Part shown: positions 36,680-48,641 of the stretch, in pieces
Position numbering within the stretch: position 1 is the stretch's first letter
Layout: every line of letters starts with the position of its first letter
Origin: Plectrocnemia conspersa
Taxonomy: Eukaryota; Arthropoda; Insecta; Trichoptera; Polycentropodidae
DNA length: 64,000 bases
Assembly (NCBI GenBank): GCA_009617715.1
Contig: VTFK01000528.1
Location: forward strand, 62,001-126,000
Direction of reading: 5' to 3'
Made by a program: the position numbers and the translations under genes
Notes under the pieces: model-generated
Seen by the model: only the letters and a program-made list of their open reading frames with translations
Database searches by the model: none
What the model was told of the DNA's origin: nothing

Positions 36680-37583
36680 GACCCCTGTGTATGTGTGTGA
36701 ATGTGCACAGTACACAGTAAGTACATCATCCATCAACATATATAATATACAAGCAGTATAGCTTCAAAGATGCTGGGATTTGCTCTCCGGTATTTTCGTC
36801 AATTATGGAGCTCAAAGCACTGTGTCCTAGTGAGCAGTATCTTCAAACATGAATCTGTAGTAAGAATTCTGTATAGTTTTTAATTTATTAAAAATAAAAA
36901 ATCATGAATTAATTAAGTTTTAGTTTTAAAAAAGCTTTTAATAAAAATTGCTATTTAGGCATTAAGTAGTACATGAATAGATAATAATAAAGTTACCACT
37001 TGAACTTAACTCTCCGTAGTTGGTTGAGTTTACGGTAAAATATTCTATAGTTATTGGTCTTTCTGAGCTGTTACATCTCGTTTAGTGGATGTTTTTCGTT
37101 GTAGTTTTTTCTCCCTGTGAATTATTTTTTCTTAACTTGTAGTAACTTGTAGTTTTTAACAGATGCTCTTACATGATTTCCTTGTTGCATAATTTTATAT
37201 GCCATATTTTTTTATATAGTTGATTAAATGCATTCTGTATCGAAACATATCTTGTTTCAATTTATTGGTGCTTACCCTAAGATGTTTTGTCGTTGAGGTA
37301 ACATAACTTTTACAATTATTACAATATGCTTCGGATTCCTCTTACGGCCATATTTTATTTTATTTTATTTTGAACTTTATATCGAGTCAAAAACAAAGTA
37401 GTGCTAAAGTTCTGGTAGAAGTTTTGACTTACATAATATATTATAGATAAATGGGACAAGTCAAATGCCTCTAATATTCCTTAATCATTTGACTAACGCC
37501 GATAATTCGAGGTGAAATCAGACTCTTTGATTCTGAGTAATTAGCGTGTGTTACAGCGTAACGGTAAATTTTTAAGCATATAG
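36680..37583. other. noncoding stretch
   Basis: A/T-rich, with an ATG frame at about 36770 reading MLGFALRYFRQLWSSKHCVL that soon ends; no family recognised. Nothing else is distinct before the hAT element. Confidence 0.4.
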
Positions 37584-37591
37584 GTAGTTAC
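37584..37591 (+). repeat. left target-site duplication GTAGTTAC
   Basis: Identical to the 8 bp after the element at 38707-38714; the 8-bp length is diagnostic of hAT insertion. Confidence 0.9.
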
Positions 37592-38706
37592 TAGTCTCCA
37601 ATTACTCGAACCATCAACTACTCGAGTATCGAATATTAAAATTTTAAAATACTCGAGTACTCGAGTACTTTCGAGTATTTACCAAATGTACCAAAATAGC
37701 TATTATTCAAATTCGTGCACATATAAATAAATAAATAAAATACTTAGTATGTTAATTTTACAATTATTTTAACTTCACGAACATACTTTTAAAACAATAA
37801 TGCAAAAGTGTCTCGAATTTAATATTACTGCTAACCTTTGGTTTTATTATTCCCGTTATGGAAAAAACCCTTTCCGTTGCTGTTGATGTTGGTCTTATTG
37901 TCATTAACGCGTTGGATAAGGCTTCTAATTTATATCTGTTCGCTTTTTATAGAGATAACATTTTTTGAACTCTCTTTTTATGTTCTCTTCTTTCATTCCC
38001 TTCTCTGCTTTTCTCTTATTTATTTCGACTATTGACAAAATAGCATTTTGTAAGTCTTCTTGAATAAATTTTTTTTCTTAACAATATACAATATTCTACT
38101 CCTTCTGATTAATGCGTAGAATTTAAATCTATATCCTTCGAAGATGTATTTGGGTGAATCCCTTTCACTCTAGAGCTAAACGGTTTGCAAAGAACTGACT
38201 TTACTTTAAATACCTTTAAAACACATAATTGTTTTGATTTATATTTTAAGCTGAGGGATCAGTATAAACAATTTACAACACTTTACGCTACAACTGCATA
38301 GTCATAAAACCTAAAAAAATTTTTTGTTGATATTTCATATTGTTCATTGCCATAAATTAGATAAGTCGGGACTGTCGAACAGAAAACACAAAAGAAATTT
38401 CTCCGTCGTACCCACTAACATAGCCGACGACCGGAACTATGCAACTATGGAACTATGAAAAAAATTATACCTGATAGTAACCGCTCTAACTCGGGACTTC
38501 GGGCATAAACGCCAAAATAAAAGCAAGACGTTAACCTTTACCGGACCGAGTTAAAAGTTATTTTGTTTTGTGAAATATTTCAAAAATTTTTTTTTAATTT
38601 CGAGTATTAATCGAGTAATTTTCAAAATACTCGATTATCAAGTACTTGAAAAATAGACAAAAATACTCGAGTATCGAGTACTCGATTACTCGAATTGGAG
38701 ACTCTA
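37592..38706 (-). mobile_element. internally deleted hAT transposon
   Basis: The left end begins TAGTCTCCAATTACTCGA and the right end, reversed, TAGAGTCTCCAATTCGAG. Both are followed by many TACTCGAGTA-type subterminal motifs. GTAGTTAC flanks the element on both sides (37584-37591 and 38707-38714), a perfect 8-bp target duplication. The left end appears to have lost two bases relative to the right (TAG-TCTCC against TAGAGTCTCC). The only coding remnant recognised is a transposase C-terminus on the minus strand, so the copy is 1.1 kb and non-autonomous. Confidence 0.9.
37770..37935 (-). pseudogene. hAT transposase C-terminal (dimerisation) domain remnant
   Basis: The minus strand reads LEALSNALMTIRPTSTATER followed by VFSITGIIKPK (RPTSTATERVFSITG spans 37852-37896). 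This matches the hAT dimerisation signature of the form TIPPTSTASERVFSVAG. A weaker KFETLLHYCFKSMF follows, corresponding to the conserved L..LCFLKS.F end. Most of the transposase between here and the 38706 end is missing. The position just inside the left inverted repeat fits the 3' end of a minus-oriented element. Confidence 0.8.
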
Positions 38707-38714
38707 GTAGTTAC
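38707..38714 (+). repeat. right target-site duplication GTAGTTAC
   Basis: Identical to 37584-37591, directly following the TCTCCAATT-type end. Confidence 0.9.
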
Positions 38715-39230
38715 GTATCAACGTATCATCTAGAACGGTAATATTTTCAAAGTAAGATCCAACGGGTATATGCACTGTAGTTACTCATACCTATTAACAG
38801 AGGTCAAGAGACACATGCGCGTCTATAATCCCGCAAATGGTGCTCACGGACCTAGCAGCCCGCATTCTAACTATACCTTTCAACATACTTCAACATAAGA
38901 ATACAACATAACAAGATAATGAACAGTTTCGGTCCGGAAACGAAACAGCAAGCTTTGAATATTCTTTCCGTATACATATTTACATATTTCCACACTAAGG
39001 AATATTGGACGGCCGGATCGTGAGGATTATATATTTCCATTGCCTTTACAGTTAATTTTATAGTGATTTGACGAAACCTGCTTTGATCGATTTTTAATTA
39101 AATATTTCATATTACATCCGCATTGAGAACGACTTAATTTTAAAATTACACCCACTCTTTCAATCGCTCAGATTCTTAAAATTAAAAAAAATCCGCGTTC
39201 TTATCCATCCATCCATTCAGTTCGAACAAA
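38715..39230. other. noncoding stretch
   Basis: Mixed to A/T-rich composition; no recognised feature. Confidence 0.45.
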
Positions 39231-39500
39231 AGACCCTGCTCCATTGAGAGAGCGGTCCTTCGAAATGTATTTTGGTCCATTGTGATCGCGCCCTAGGGAG
39301 GGCGTCAAATTCCTCTCGTCGGCCCAAGATGGGTCGAAGGAGAGAGGAGGGAGCGGAGGATGTTCTAGAAATGGGTCAAGTTAGGCGGGGATTCTGGAGC
39401 GGTTTCGGGTCAGGTCACCGGGACACAGCTAACTATCGCAGCCAACTCCTCCGTCATCGGGATGCAAATGTCCCGGGACCTAGTTGAACTCTCGTCGATA
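39190..39500. other. GC island, unassigned
   Basis: GC-rich core at 39285-39490. A minus-strand ATG frame at about 39286 down to 39191 starts MDQNTFRRTALSMEQGLLFE and ends after 32 codons. The plus frame at 39272 lacks an ATG start. No family recognised. A promoter or first exon is possible. Confidence 0.25.
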
Positions 39501-39659
39501 ATCGTACAATTTTATATCAGTGTGAGTGCATCTGAAGTTTTTGAAAAACAAACTTTCGTGGCCCATTTGCATTTTACTGCTAAAATACTCTTAAAATACA
39601 TATTTAATCTAAAAAAAATTATAAGTAAAATATGTGATGATCAACTCTAAATAATTACA

Positions 39660-40895
39660 AGATAAATTTTCCTACTTTTCTTTGGTTGTCACTTGTATAA
39701 AAGGTAATAAATTAAAAAAAGTTTAAAATAATAATTATTGTAACAATAGGTGCTTTTGGTAATTAAATATCATTATAATCAATTGCCACAAACATATTGT
39801 GTATATTTTCCTTGTTTTATTACTATTGCATAGATATGCGTTGAGTCTTAATGATGCTGTGTTTTCAATATAAATAGGACAATTCGACAAGAAAATTACT
39901 ACATTAAATAGCATGGTTACTAAACCAAAGTTTATTAATTCTGGTGAATAGTTTGGGATAAAAATATTTCGCTTTGCTTAACTACGTCTTCATTTACCAC
40001 TCACAAGCTACAAATCAATCGCTACGTGTCAACAGAAAGCGTTCAAACTCCTAATATCAATATGTCAATGGGATTATGATAAACTATTAATACATTCGCA
40101 AAACAAACATAATGTATATATGTTGTAAAAGTGAAATCAGGTTGTGATGAGCTCTGATAAATATTTTTAATTAATTCTTAAATGCAACGAATGGCTATTT
40201 GCCAACAAACAAAAGTCACTTTAAAGTACGCAAATGTGTAGAATCAAACTTTAACGAAGCGCAATGTAATTTTTATTTATTTACTAAAATAAAATCTTTG
40301 GTTTAAATTACATTATCTTATTGTAATTATTTCCCAATTAAATGAATAGCTTAACTCTATAATATATTATCTATTCCTTAAATGCATGATGTAGCTATTT
40401 GATATATTATTATTCATCATTCAATGGGTTGAAAAGAATAAAAAAATAAATTGGCTAATGAAAATAAATTTGTATGTATGGAACAGACCAAATTGAATAA
40501 AGAAAGCTCTATTGATTTTCAATAAAAAGTTGTATGTGCTCTTTTGTTATAAATTGTTTTTTTTTGTATGCTATCGTGATAAAAGCAATAATGTATGATA
40601 TATATAGGTTATATGAAAAAAATATTAGATAAGATAATGCTCAATAAATGTTAGATTAATCGTTCCTTGTGAGATATGTAATAATTTATTTCAATGAAGA
40701 TAACGAAAACTTATTTTTATTATAATATTTTATTGCGGTCGAGATATAGGTACTTTTTAGAAAAATATACTTTCTTTATTGGTTCAAGACTGTTTATTTT
40801 AATTGTTTTGTATTTTTACTATTAATAATATTAACTAGCATCATATATGTTAAATAATAAAATGGATTTATACAATTTTTCAGATAAAAAATCAC
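39660..40895. other. AT-rich noncoding stretch
   Basis: No gene or repeat recognised before the tandem array. Confidence 0.5.
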
Positions 40896-40897
40896 AT

Positions 40898-42240
40898 TAA
40901 TTTTTAATATATTTTAAGCCTAAATGTGCATAAAAAATATTTTTTCAAGACTAATAAACGATATATATGAATTTTCTGCTTGAACATGCTATAAATTAAT
41001 AAAAATTTAAAGAAATAAAGTCTTCAAATTATTGGTATTTGACAGATGTAAGACTAACAAAAGGTAAAGGTTAAACAATTGAGGGTTACAAAAAAATCTG
41101 ATTTTTTAGCTAAAACAGACTAAATTTAAAAAAAAATCAGCTTTATTCAAATGTTTTGCGCTCCACAAAATTCTATACATTTCGAAAAAAATCTGTTTTT
41201 ACGATTTTTTTAGCTAAGCCAAGTTTATATATTTATAAGAAATAAAAAAAATTATATATACAAATTATCAACCTTTTACAGATGTTTGCAAAAAAAAACT
41301 AACGATTTGGGCATTTAGAATTTTTTTGACTTTAGCAATTTTTCAGCTAAATCAGGTTACATTTATTATTTTTTTACCTTTTACCAAATGTTTTAAATCT
41401 TAAAACACATAAAAACACTAAATTATATACTAGATTATTTAAGCTAAAACAGGCAATATTTATATGAAAACTCATTTTGATTTTGTCTTTTACAGGTTTT
41501 TTAAGCCAAAAAACACGAAAAAAAGCTAAAAAAATAAGTACTAAATTTTTTTCTAATTTTTCTGATTATCAAGAAGACTATAAATTTGTGGGAAATTAAA
41601 AAAATTAAAATCCACAAATATTCAGCCTTACAGGTATTTTGAACCATAATATTATATATAGTATTAAAACGCATAATAAGGCTAAAAAAAAATCTGATTT
41701 TGTAGAATTTTCAACTAAACTAAAAATAAATTTAAGGAAAATAATTTTTTTATTCTTTTACAGATGTTTTGAGTCAAAATTGCAAAAAACTACAAAAATT
41801 TAGGCGTTTCGAAAAACTGCTGATATCTAAGACTTGAGTATTTTTAGCTAAAATAGGCTATAAATTTAGAACAATAAAAAACTTTTTATTTTGTCTATTA
41901 TGTGTTTTAAACCAAAAAATGCATCAAAAGGCTAATAATTTGAGGACTAAAAAAATATTCTGATTTACTATGATTTATAGCTAAAACATAATTTTGAGTA
42001 CACAAAATATCAGCCATTTTTTAATTATTTTAAGCATTAAAAATTTGTGAACATATTTTTTAATGTTTAATTTAAAACAGGCTATACATTTATAAATAAT
42101 CAAAAATAAATCAGATTTCTGAAGTCTTTTACAAGGGTTTTGGGCCTAAAATATAAACATAAAATTCAAAAAACTTGGTAATTTCTTATATAATATATAA
42201 GACAATGGATTTGTTTTGAAAAAGTCAATGGACAGTTTCA
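40898..42240. repeat. highly diverged tandem repeat, ~10 units of 103-140 bp
   Basis: A recurrent unit can be followed by its anchor (C)TTTTACAGATGTTTTAAGCC or variants. Anchors lie at about 41038, 41141, 41272, 41377, 41486, 41625, 41755, 41894, 42013 and 42125, with an earlier partial near 40905. Each unit then carries a run like AAAACACATAAAAAGGCTAA, an AAAATCTGATTTT block, TTTAGCTAAAACAGGCTA, and ATAAATTTATAAGAAATAAAA. Spacing varies from 103 to 139 bp because of indels, so the copies are old. No long open frame runs through it. CTTTTACAG resembles a splice acceptor in each unit. I do not know this family. Confidence 0.8.
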
Positions 42241-42249
42241 ATAAGAAAA

Positions 42250-42955
42250 GATTTTTTCAAAACTAAAACTAGTACTTGTTTTTTGAAATTAAAATGTTAA
42301 CTTCTTTATTTAAAATTTTGTGAAACAATTTTTGATTATCGAGCACTCGATAATGGGTCTGAAACTTAAAATCGATACAGAGTTTCTACAAAGTTGCCTA
42401 AAAATAAGGATGTTTTGATCAAATCTTTAAAATGTTACTTTTAAACTTATATATTATAATTTTAAACGATTATACAATATATTAAAACATGAACTCCTTG
42501 ATAGTCAATGTATATAATTTTGTTATAACGTCTTAGTATTTTTATTGCTAATCTATCTAAATGAATTATATAAATTGTGTTTTTTTTAACTGCTGAGATT
42601 GTGTATTGTAATAACAGTAAAATAATAAGGTTTTTAGCTAGTTAATGTTACCGATTAATCACACCGAAATTTAATTTTTCATATTTTATTATTTCTCAAT
42701 ACCATCAACATTCTCGGACCGCAAATGGCGCGTCGCTAAAGGTCTGCGTTCTTGATAATGTGCTTTGTAACCGTGTTCCTAGCTAAACTAGCGTGATTTA
42801 ATAGTATGATTTTGTATTTTGTTATCAAAGATCCCGAAATTACTATTGTAAAAGCCTATAGAATAAATAGCTGTATGTGAGCAAGAGCTCGTTTATATTG
42901 AGAGAGCTAGAAAAACAATATATAAAGCGGTTTTCGCTGAAAATAATAAATACGG
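42250..42955. other. AT-rich noncoding stretch
   Basis: No recognised feature between the tandem array and the next GC island. Confidence 0.5.
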
Positions 42956-42989
42956 TTTCTATTGATCTGCAATGGCAGTAATTATGTCA

Positions 42990-43390
42990 ACCACCATATT
43001 TCCTGGATATTCAACTACCCGACTCCCCCATCCTCTCCATTATTATCAGGAAGTAGGTTTCGCAAATGGAAACGGATAGGGACATCGCCCAGCAAGATGG
43101 CGTTGCGTCAGGTGTTGGTTGTGTTGGTCAGGTCACGCGCGCACGCGCACTCCTCGCTCAGGTGCCTGCCGGCTGCGGTGACGTCAAACGCGTCGCCGTG
43201 ACGTCACCGCCCACAGCTCCGGGACTGGGTATCTAGGGCGCTCCGGGCTCCCGACAAAGGATTTGCACACAATTTTTCAACGCGCGTGCCACCCGATCAA
43301 TACGAAACAAATTTACATGGCCGACATGCAACCAGCCGCCCTCACGGACACACACACACCAACTTAAACTATACTATAATAATTTTACAC
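42990..43390. promoter_or_regulatory. GC island with two CRE palindromes
   Basis: CpG-rich island in A/T-rich DNA. TGACGTCA occurs twice, at 43179-43186 and 43199-43206, 20 bp apart. CAAGATGGCG at 43093-43102 fits a YY1/Pleiohomeotic-type site. That ATG opens a plus frame MALRQVLVVLVRSRAHAHSS, basic and Ser/Ala-rich like a mitochondrial targeting start, with CAG|GTG donor-like sites inside. Together these fit a promoter or first exon, though no gene is identified. Confidence 0.35.
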
Positions 43391-43399
43391 AATGTATCG

Positions 43400-46300
43400 G
43401 CACTTGTGTAACGACGACAAAACTTTTGCCTTTGTGCTTATATGTATTGTAAATGTATAGTGCTATATGGTTATTATATCAAAACACGATATATTAACAA
43501 TGTTACATAGTTAATACGTAACAGCAAGTGACCTATCATAGCTCTCTTCCAGTTCAGGTACACCTGTGTGGCATTAGCAACTAACCGCCGACTTCTTCCA
43601 TAATGCTTTCAAGGTCTAAGGTGTGTGACTTTGTAGCCAAATAAACGCCAGAAAATTTTGTACTATATAGAGAAATGTAAATGACGGTGAAATTAAAATG
43701 GCAGGTATTGGAAGCCAGAGAGTCTTCGTGGCGTGTCGAGTTGTATTATTGTCTGCTGTGATTTCAGTGATGCAAATTGGATCTGTCGGAAACTGCTCTT
43801 ATGATGCTCTCTATGTGATTTATTGATGTCTTTAATATCGATGCAGTCTCCTGATTCGTTTTTGTTTGTCTTTGCTGCTGTGATGCATGGCGAATTGCAA
43901 ATAGGGTTGTTTGCGAACCGATTGCATTGTTTCTTGGACCCCCATCCCCAAAGTTTTTACGCTTTAAAGAAACAGTTAAAGTGTGTTTAAGTAATTTAAG
44001 AATATTATTTTAACAACTGATAGCTTTTTCGTTGTAAAATGATATAAGCTGCGACTGGCATATTTTTTTGACAATGCCCATATCAATAAACTTATTATTA
44101 TACTAAGGTTCGAAAAAACTTACGCAACCTTATGATAACCTTATACGTTTCTTTATCAGTATTTACCTTTCACTTATTCTACATCCGTTCGCCATCCACA
44201 CCGGATATAAGCTCGGCTCCTTTATGATTTATGTCACGGCACGTCACGTCTGTTGAAAACTTATACATACATACACATATGCACATATATACTTCCACTT
44301 CCGCCTAATTCCAATACGCCACACATACATTAAAGTATATTTATATTTACCCTTTATTCGATATAAACATCTCGGGGCTAGAGAGGATATTTTCGATTTG
44401 GTCAAAAAGGTTTTGATAGTCCACTCGAATGTAGCTCAATTTAGGCCAAAGGTCATTTTGCGGCAGTTATCCGAGTTCTTATCCAGCTAAACGATCGCTC
44501 CATTTTGTAATAATTTCAGAGATTTCGAGTCGGTTTATCGCTTTTAGTTACTTGAAAAACGGCTTAAGTTTTGACCTATTTAGGCTCGTTATGCTCGACC
44601 GCCCAAAGCGATGGTTGTGATTTATTTTTATTATTGTTTATTTATTTGTATAATTTCTTGAGAAAAGCATGTATAGATTGGCCCAGAAAGCAAATAAAAT
44701 AAAATATATTTTTTAATGATTTTTTTTCATAGAGATATTGCTATTTAAATTTAAAATAAAGACAAAAATATCAGAAAAAAAGAATAAACAAGTATTAAGT
44801 AAATCTCCAATTGTTCTTAAGTAATCGATATATGAACAGAAATAGACATGGCATTCATTACTTAACTATTAATAAATTACGTAAATATCCTATGTTTTGA
44901 CATTTCAGAATATGAATTTGCCATTTAAGGGTCAGACTTTGTTTATCTTTGTTGAGCTAGGTTAAATTAGGATAAAATTTGGTTAGATTACAAAATATTG
45001 TGTTAGGTTATTTTATATTTTAATAAAATAATATTTTTATACCAATATCCTGATTATATAATATAAATAATTACACATAAAATTGCCCAAAGAAATATTA
45101 TTAAATACATGTATAAATTTGTGAATATTTATCAATGTATTTTACAACATATAGTCTCTATATTTAGTTAAAATAAATTATCAGAGTGACTTAATTTTAT
45201 ATTGAATTATAGGTATGCTTAATAGAAGTTTATTTTTTTACAATAAAGTGAGTTTGACTAATAATTTTGATCGTTTTTATGTATGATCAGTATTATTTAT
45301 TATTCGGTATTAGTAGGCTATTTTTAATTTAAAGAATCTCATTATGTTCTAAATATTTAACTGCCTCCAGATTTCAATAATTTACGTATAAAATTATTTT
45401 TATTACGTAAAAGATCATTTTTAAAGCCATTTAGTGAATCCTAAAAATAGCGGAAGGCAAGTTATTTTTAAAAAAAAAGCTTACAAAAAACTCAATAAAA
45501 CTCTGCCATGACTGATCCATCAGGCTGCTGTATGATAAAGCAAGAGCGAATATCCGGCTTTTATTTAAGATAAATAGTCATGGAAATAACGGTTAAGTTC
45601 ACAAGAACGAATAAAGTTTACTGCTGACTTAACTGGTTCAATAACACACAATATATTGAGATTTTTCCAGCATAGTACTTGCACTTTTTTTTTCTTTATT
45701 TTTTCAAACTAAGCTGTACCTTTGTTGAAAAAAATATAAGGCTTGCTTATATTTTTACTACTAAATATGTGACACATTATAGTCGATTTTAGTTAAGAAT
45801 ATTCCTTGTTAAGATTTTCTCAATTTTATTAAAAATATTTTTATCAGTAGTTGTTCCATGCAAATTATTCATGGAAGTAATTATTTATATACTTTAAAAC
45901 ATAGCACTGACTACTTGTGTAATCAATGTAGTGAAGACCAGCTACTCACTTAGTAGCTAATTGTTCACAGAAAAATTAAAAATGGGTATATCATTTCGTG
46001 AAGTGCACTTATTATTATTTTACATATGGCGCGTTGGGAAAACCTGGAAACCTGATCACTGGGCGAGATTGAAGAAAATAACTCAAAATAATTTTCTTTG
46101 ATTTTGGATTGGCTATTGATGTTACTCACAATGTGCTCAATTCCTCTAGCAACTGTTCTCGCTAAAAGGCTGATTTATTGAAATAAATATATATTCCCAT
46201 AAATATATATTAACATTAGTTAATAAATAAGCTACTTATGAAGTGACTTCAGTTAGAGCTTCATTTATATTTTTTATGTTCGCAAAAAAAATGCGTTGTG

Positions 46301-47830
46301 ATAAAAAAAATCTGATCGTTGCTTTTCGTGTCGTTTGCTTAGTTTGAAAATGACAACGTATATTGTATTATTTTAGTACATACATAATGGCGCAATAAAT
46401 ATTATGCTTTGTTTCAATATTTTAAATTATTTACACTTCACTTTGTTTTAAAAGTACGACATTCGAAGTTCACTAGTCTTTTCTTTTCTGGCTTTGACAG
46501 TGATAAGAATATCCACAGGTATTATATGATAACGAAATATCTCAAAAAGCGTTGTATGGGGAACGCTATCGAATTATAACTGCGTAACGTCACAGTGGAA
46601 TGTGAAGCAATAGGAGCTCCACAAACGGTCATATATCGCAACTCTTCAACTCAACGGTTTTAGCGCATACTTGAAAATTGTCTAGAGCTTAAAAATGTAT
46701 CTAATCTCAGCTTGCGGGTCTTATTAAAGTATTATTTTCGACCCCTGTCCTAGATTCTATAAAATATTTATAAAAAAAAATATTTGGTACTGGATCTAAT
46801 TCGCAAAATTTTTTGGTAATCGTTTTATTTGCATTATTTTTAATTTTTGTAGAAGTTGAAGTGACAAAGTATGAATATAATTTTTTTTGTTTATAGCGTC
46901 ATTTCAAAGACATATTGGCGATCAAGTAGCAGTTTTTATATTTGAAGCAGCTGAAACAAATTACTCAACAAACCTTTTAAATGTCAGGTTTATGGATTGA
47001 TATGGTTATGTTAAATATAAACTTGTTGCGAATATTAGCACCTAATAAATTTAGAACGTAAGTCATATTCATACAAAAATTGTAGTGTTTAATACTTTTT
47101 ATCATTCTAATCATCTGTCGTATATGTGTAAAAATGTGCATTTATGCATTTAACAGTTCATGATCTTTAGTTAGAACACTAAGGAAAAAGCTTGATTGAG
47201 ATTGAGTTAGGTCAGTTATAGGCCCAAACGACCCAAACAAACCTAACACAACATATACCGAATACTAAACTAATTAAATTAATTAAAATATATATAAAAT
47301 ATTTGTGTGCTTTTATTGATTTTTATGCTATAGCTGAATATAATTACCATCAAGTATTTTCTCACTTCCTCTCTTAAATTGATTGATGTGCGTATTTGTG
47401 CAGACGTTATCTGTTTCCTCTTCTCTCACGTGTCAGTGGTAAATATTGATGGAATATGGTAAAAAGACACGATCCAGTGTAATATGCCTGTCACAACGCT
47501 GAAAAACAAGATTATGATGTATGCGTTTAATAATTTAACGGTTTGCTACTGGAATGGAATAAAGGCACATTGTGGAATAAATCTGAAATGCGTCGTTTCA
47601 GAAGGCGTAAATTTTGAATGGACTATCGATCATTTTGTGTTTGCTTAAATTCTAAGCTGTTATAAACATTATTTTTTTCTTTCAAATATGAACCTATATT
47701 TTCGCTTAAAAATCAATAAGGTTATAAAGAATAACTCAAAAACATCAATAATTAATTTATTAATAATATTTGCACTGATGTTATTTTAGTAATTGCTACA
47801 TAAACGAATCTCAGCGGCTAAATTTTAAGA
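43400..47830. other. noncoding stretch
   Basis: Mostly A/T-rich; mixed patches at 43540-43960 and 44140-44620. CAAAGGTCA near 44449 is a possible nuclear-receptor half-site. ATAAATATATATT is directly repeated near 46184 and 46201. GTTAGGTT-like strings occur at 44950-45020. No gene recognised. Confidence 0.4.
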
Positions 47831-47832
47831 CC

Positions 47833-48037
47833 TACTTGCGAGGACGATACTTCTTAGCATCGTCAGTACAGCAGTAAACTATATGGGTTGTATCAGGAGC
47901 CTGATATCGTCAAGTATATTAAAATACAACGTCACATATGTCCTGTGGGGACGACTCGAAACCTGAAAAGCGACTATTTTTTTATAAGCCTGAGGGCGAA
48001 AAAGTGGTGGTTACCGTGACTGCGTTGGCTGTATGAT
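47833..48037 (+). pseudogene. RTE-type LINE, 3' end of ORF
   Basis: The plus strand carries LYGLYQEPDIVKYIKIQR (EPDIVKYIKIQR at 47897-47932), then KPEG at 47986 and, after a frame change, LRWLYD (about 48020-48037). In RTE-like LINEs the stretch ELYxLYxEPDIVxxIKxxRLRWxGH…KPxGxRxxGRPRxRWLDD lies at the C-terminus after the RT. Upstream, TYLRGRY may be the preceding segment. The rest of the ORF is missing. The motif matches the end of the minus-strand LINE at 29.75 kb (IYGEPGIVDLN), so both may be one family. Confidence 0.7.
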
Positions 48038-48039
48038 AT

Positions 48040-48630
48040 AATAAATAATTTACAAATCAGTGATTGATACCACTGGCAAGTAATAAAGAAAGGTGAAAAA
48101 TAATTTTACGTACATGAGCTTTATTTTAAGCGGTTTCTCCATGATACCAAAACAATTATTCATAATTAAATGAAACAACACAAAATTATATATTATCTGT
48201 TCGCACATTTTAATTCGCCATCATTTTTTTATTACGTGTAAATGGATGTCCAAGAAGCAAACTTGCGTTTCAGCCTTTATCCCTCGGGAGCTGTACGAAT
48301 GTTTTTCCTGGCATCACAAGTGCTCAGAGAAAAAGGAATAAAAGCTTTTACCGCGATCATAATAGTTTCGGGTTAACGTATATCAATACACCGCCAGGGA
48401 ATAGTCTAGTTTTGGGCTTTCTTTGTTTCACATAATACCACGCGTGCGTATAATGTACGCGTAATCCCATTAATACTTTCTAGAAAAAACATACATAAAT
48501 AGTAAAGATAAGCAATCAAAAGCATTGTTCAAAAAATCGTTGAATAGGATGGTTTCTCATATTGGTGGTTATTGGTAGTGTAATAATAATAAACATAACC
48601 CGATTCATAATGGCCCAGGTAAAGAAAATC
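48040..48630. other. noncoding between two LINE fragments
   Basis: Mixed composition, no recognised motif; could include LINE untranslated sequence. Confidence 0.35.
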
Positions 48631-48641
48631 TGGATAAATAA

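Noticed and set aside
46595..46620. TGGAATGTGAAG resembling miR-1
   Set aside because: Several mismatches and no complementary arm nearby to form a hairpin.
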